In this document: positions 11,458 to 12,769 of the stretch, piece after piece
Position numbering within the stretch: the first letter of the stretch is position 1
Layout of the letters: every line of letters starts with the position of its first letter
Assembly (NCBI GenBank): GCA_035533375.1
Contig: DATLTV010000090.1
Coordinates: forward strand, 1-12,769
DNA length: 12,769 nucleotides
Origin: DATLTV01 sp035533375
GTDB lineage: Bacteria; Patescibacteriota; Minisyncoccia; UBA6257; 2-01-FULL-56-20
Direction: 5' to 3'
Notes under the pieces: generated by a model
Told to the model about the DNA's origin: nothing
The model's input: the letters and a program-made list of their open reading frames with translations, nothing else
Databases searched by the model: none
Position numbers and translations under genes: made by a program

Positions 11458-12769
11458 TGTCTGCAAGGAAAAAATATCTTCTTCTCGCCTGCATTCTTAT
11501 TATAGCAACATTTCTCCGGCTCTACCATTTCACGTGGACGCCGCCGGGGCTCTACCCCGACGAAGCAATGGACGGAAACAACGCGCTTGAGGCCTACCAC
11601 GCGCCGAATTTCTGGAGCGCGCTCAAAGTCTATTATCCCGAAGACAACGGGCGCGAAGGATTGTATGTGAACACGATTGCGTTGCTCATGAAAGCGACCG
11701 GCGGTATCCACGAACCGTGGATCGTGCGTCTGCCCGCGGCTATTTCCGGCATTCTTACCGTGCTCGGGATGTTCTATCTGGTAAGCGAGTTGTTTCGGGA
11801 ACACGACGACAAAGGAAGCACGGATCCCGGCCTTCGCCGGGAGGACAAAGGCGCGTTTGAAAATTGGAAATTGAAAATTGAAAATTCCGAAGTCGCCCTT
11901 TTAGCGGCATTTCTGTTGGCGACTTCGTTCTGGCACATCAATTTTTCGCGCATCGGCTTCCGCGCGATCATGGCGCCTTTGTTTTTGACCTGGGCATTGT
12001 ACTTCCTACTCAAGGCGATCCGAGCGGGAAATTTTCAATCTTCAATTTTTCCGCCGAAGGCGGATCCGCCTCTGGCGGACAATTTTCAAAAGCGATGGGT
12101 ATTTGCCGTTTTAGGAGGTATTTCGTTCGGGCTCGGCTTTTATACCTATATCGCCTACCGCGTTTCGCCGCTTCTCTTGCTGCTTTTCGTCCCTTTCTTT
12201 CGACGCGAAAAATATTTCTGGAAAGCGACGCTTGTATTTCTCGCCGTCGCGTTCGTCGTAGCGCTCCCCATCGGGCTCTATTATCTCCATCATCCCGGCG
12301 ATTTCTTCGGGCGCACTTCCCAAATTTCCGTTTCGAATTCGGCGAGTCCGGTGAAAGATCTCGCCGTAAACATCGCAAAGACGCTCGGTATGTTCAACAT
12401 CCACGGCGACAATAATTGGCGGCAGAATATAAGCGGAGCGCCAGAACTGTATTGGCCGGTCGGATTGTTGTTCCTCCTCGGCATTGTGCTTGGCCTCAGA
12501 TCCTTTTTCAAAAAAGAGCCTCCCGATTCTGCACTATCCGTGAAATTTTCAATTTTCAATTTTTCCGCCAAAGGCGGATCCGCCTCAGGCGGACAATTTT
12601 CAAATTCGCTTCTTTTTCTTTGGTTCATTCTCGCGATGCTTCCCGTCGTGCTCTCGGATGAAGGCATCCCGCACGCCCTGCGGTCGATTCTTATGATCCC
12701 GCCTGTGATCATTTTTGCCGCAATCGGCGGAGTCGCGCTTTATCGATGGCTTGCCGTCCGCATGCGCGC
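11457..12769 (+). CDS. GT-C/ArnT-like (GT39/PMT-type) membrane glycosyltransferase, 3' end beyond window
   Basis: 437 codons are open from ATG 11457 to the window edge without a stop, so the gene is truncated by the window. TM1 (LLLACILIIATFLRLY) is followed by the hallmark PPGLYPDEAMDGNNALEA. The Asp-Glu of the first extracytoplasmic loop is the catalytic signature of GT-C enzymes that use polyprenyl-phosphate sugars. At least ten further hydrophobic segments follow, with FSRIGFR after TM4 and GFYTYIAYR after TM6, as in ArnT/PMT-like proteins. It should transfer a sugar to a surface lipid, glycan or protein on the outer face of the membrane. Three repeat insertions encode low-complexity stretches at residues ~122-143, ~192-211 and ~363-382, each in a predicted cytoplasmic loop between TM helices. 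It has extended -10 leaderless geometry. Family confident, acceptor unknown. Confidence 0.88.
   Translation, partial: MSARKKYLLLACILIIATFLRLYHFTWTPPGLYPDEAMDGNNALEAYHAPNFWSALKVYYPEDNGREGLYVNTIALLMKATGGIHEPWIVRLPAAISGILTVLGMFYLVSELFREHDDKGSTDPGLRREDKGAFENWKLKIENSEVALLAAFLLATSFWHINFSRIGFRAIMAPLFLTWALYFLLKAIRAGNFQSSIFPPKADPPLADNFQKRWVFAVLGGISFGLGFYTYIAYRVSPLLLLLFVPFFRREKYFWKATLVFLAVAFVVALPIGLYYLHHPGDFFGRTSQISVSNSASPVKDLAVNIAKTLGMFNIHGDNNWRQNISGAPELYWPVGLLFLLGIVLGLRSFFKKEPPDSALSVKFSIFNFSAKGGSASGGQFSNSLLFLWFILAMLPVVLSDEGIPHALRSILMIPPVIIFAAIGGVALYRWLAVRMR
11820..11886 (+). repeat. Intragenic repeat copy 1 (reverse orientation, core-less AT part plus separate GC palindrome)
   Basis: The GC palindrome GATCCCGG-CCTTCG-CCGGGAGG (11823-11843) is followed by the AT block 11856-11886. 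The reverse complement of the AT block matches both flanks of copies 2 and 3 (AATTTTCAATTTTCAATTT ... CAATTTTCAAA), but the GC core is absent. It stays in frame and encodes TDPGLRREDKG and ENWKLKIENS. Confidence 0.65.
12030..12090 (+). repeat. Intragenic repeat copy 2 (61 bp)
   Basis: AT-rich left flank, a double palindrome TCCGCC-GAA-GGCGGA / TCCGCC-TCT-GGCGGA, and AT-rich right flank. 58 of 61 bases match copy 3 (differences at element positions 11, 27 and 44). Read with the first base at codon position 1, it encodes NFQSSIFPPKADPPL then ADNFQ. Confidence 0.8.
12544..12604 (+). repeat. Intragenic repeat copy 3 (61 bp, shifted frame)
   Basis: Same element as copy 2 (58/61 identity) in the same orientation, but its first base is at codon position 2. 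It is read in another frame and encodes KFSIFNFSAKGG then SASGGQFS. No stop codon arises in either frame. Confidence 0.8.

Noticed and set aside
12290..12712. Minus-strand open frame inside the glycosyltransferase gene
   Set aside because: It is antisense to a continuous membrane-protein frame and is kept open by the repeat element.

Overview
The window reads as a chromosomal segment from a reduced-genome bacterium of the Candidate Phyla Radiation (Patescibacteria, probably Parcubacteria-like). This is an inference from several things together. The genes are small and tightly packed. The tRNAs carry no encoded CCA. There is a divergent phosphoglycerate kinase and a membrane-anchored TraG/VirD4-like ATPase of a kind common in that group. 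Several genes have a -10 box 6-7 nt before the ATG, and dispersed AT-rich and GC-palindromic repeats occur even inside genes. TGA is used as a stop and no in-frame TGA is needed, so the standard bacterial code fits. No 16S gene or universal marker is present to fix the taxon.

Layout. Positions 1-56 are the tail of an OmpR/PhoB-type response regulator. Divergent tRNA genes follow: Ala-GGC on minus and Arg-CCU on plus. Then come a plus-strand pair of membrane proteins (GtrA family, then DedA family, overlapping by 11 nt) and tRNA-Ala(UGC). That tRNA faces a minus-strand RNase P RNA gene across a shared 17-bp-stem terminator. Upstream of rnpB on minus is a compact operon of phosphoglycerate kinase, a DHH phosphoesterase and a two-domain RNase H1. 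Next is a two-TM small protein with its own promoter, palindrome and terminator, divergent from a type II NADH dehydrogenase-like flavoprotein on plus. A 75-aa protein with a perfect Shine-Dalgarno follows on minus.

Positions 6905-7349 hold no protein gene. They contain a near-consensus promoter driving a short transcript of about 79 nt that ends at a strong terminator (a candidate sRNA), then a degenerate tRNA-like sequence whose 3' end is absorbed into a perfect 19-bp hairpin. From 7350 to 10251 (minus) is a two-gene unit: the 795-aa conjugation/T4SS-type ATPase followed after 4 nt by a PD-(D/E)XK nuclease-like protein. Another two-TM small protein has a consensus promoter, SD and terminator. 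Positions 10740-11020 are a cluster of GC-rich inverted repeats. A 133-aa helical protein (minus) lies back-to-back with a large GT-C/ArnT-like membrane glycosyltransferase (plus). The latter has no stop before the window end, so its full extent is not in the window.

The most notable observations are: (1) the glycosyltransferase gene carries three palindromic/AT-rich repeat copies, all in predicted cytoplasmic loops. Two of them are 58/61 identical yet are read in different frames, and the third appears to lack the GC core. (2) A likely leaderless initiation architecture is shared by four genes, while three small orphan genes have strong SDs. (3) There is an sRNA candidate and a tRNA-like hairpin locus at 7040-7325. 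(4) The RNase P RNA appears to carry GGC instead of GGU in L15, matching tRNAs without encoded CCA.
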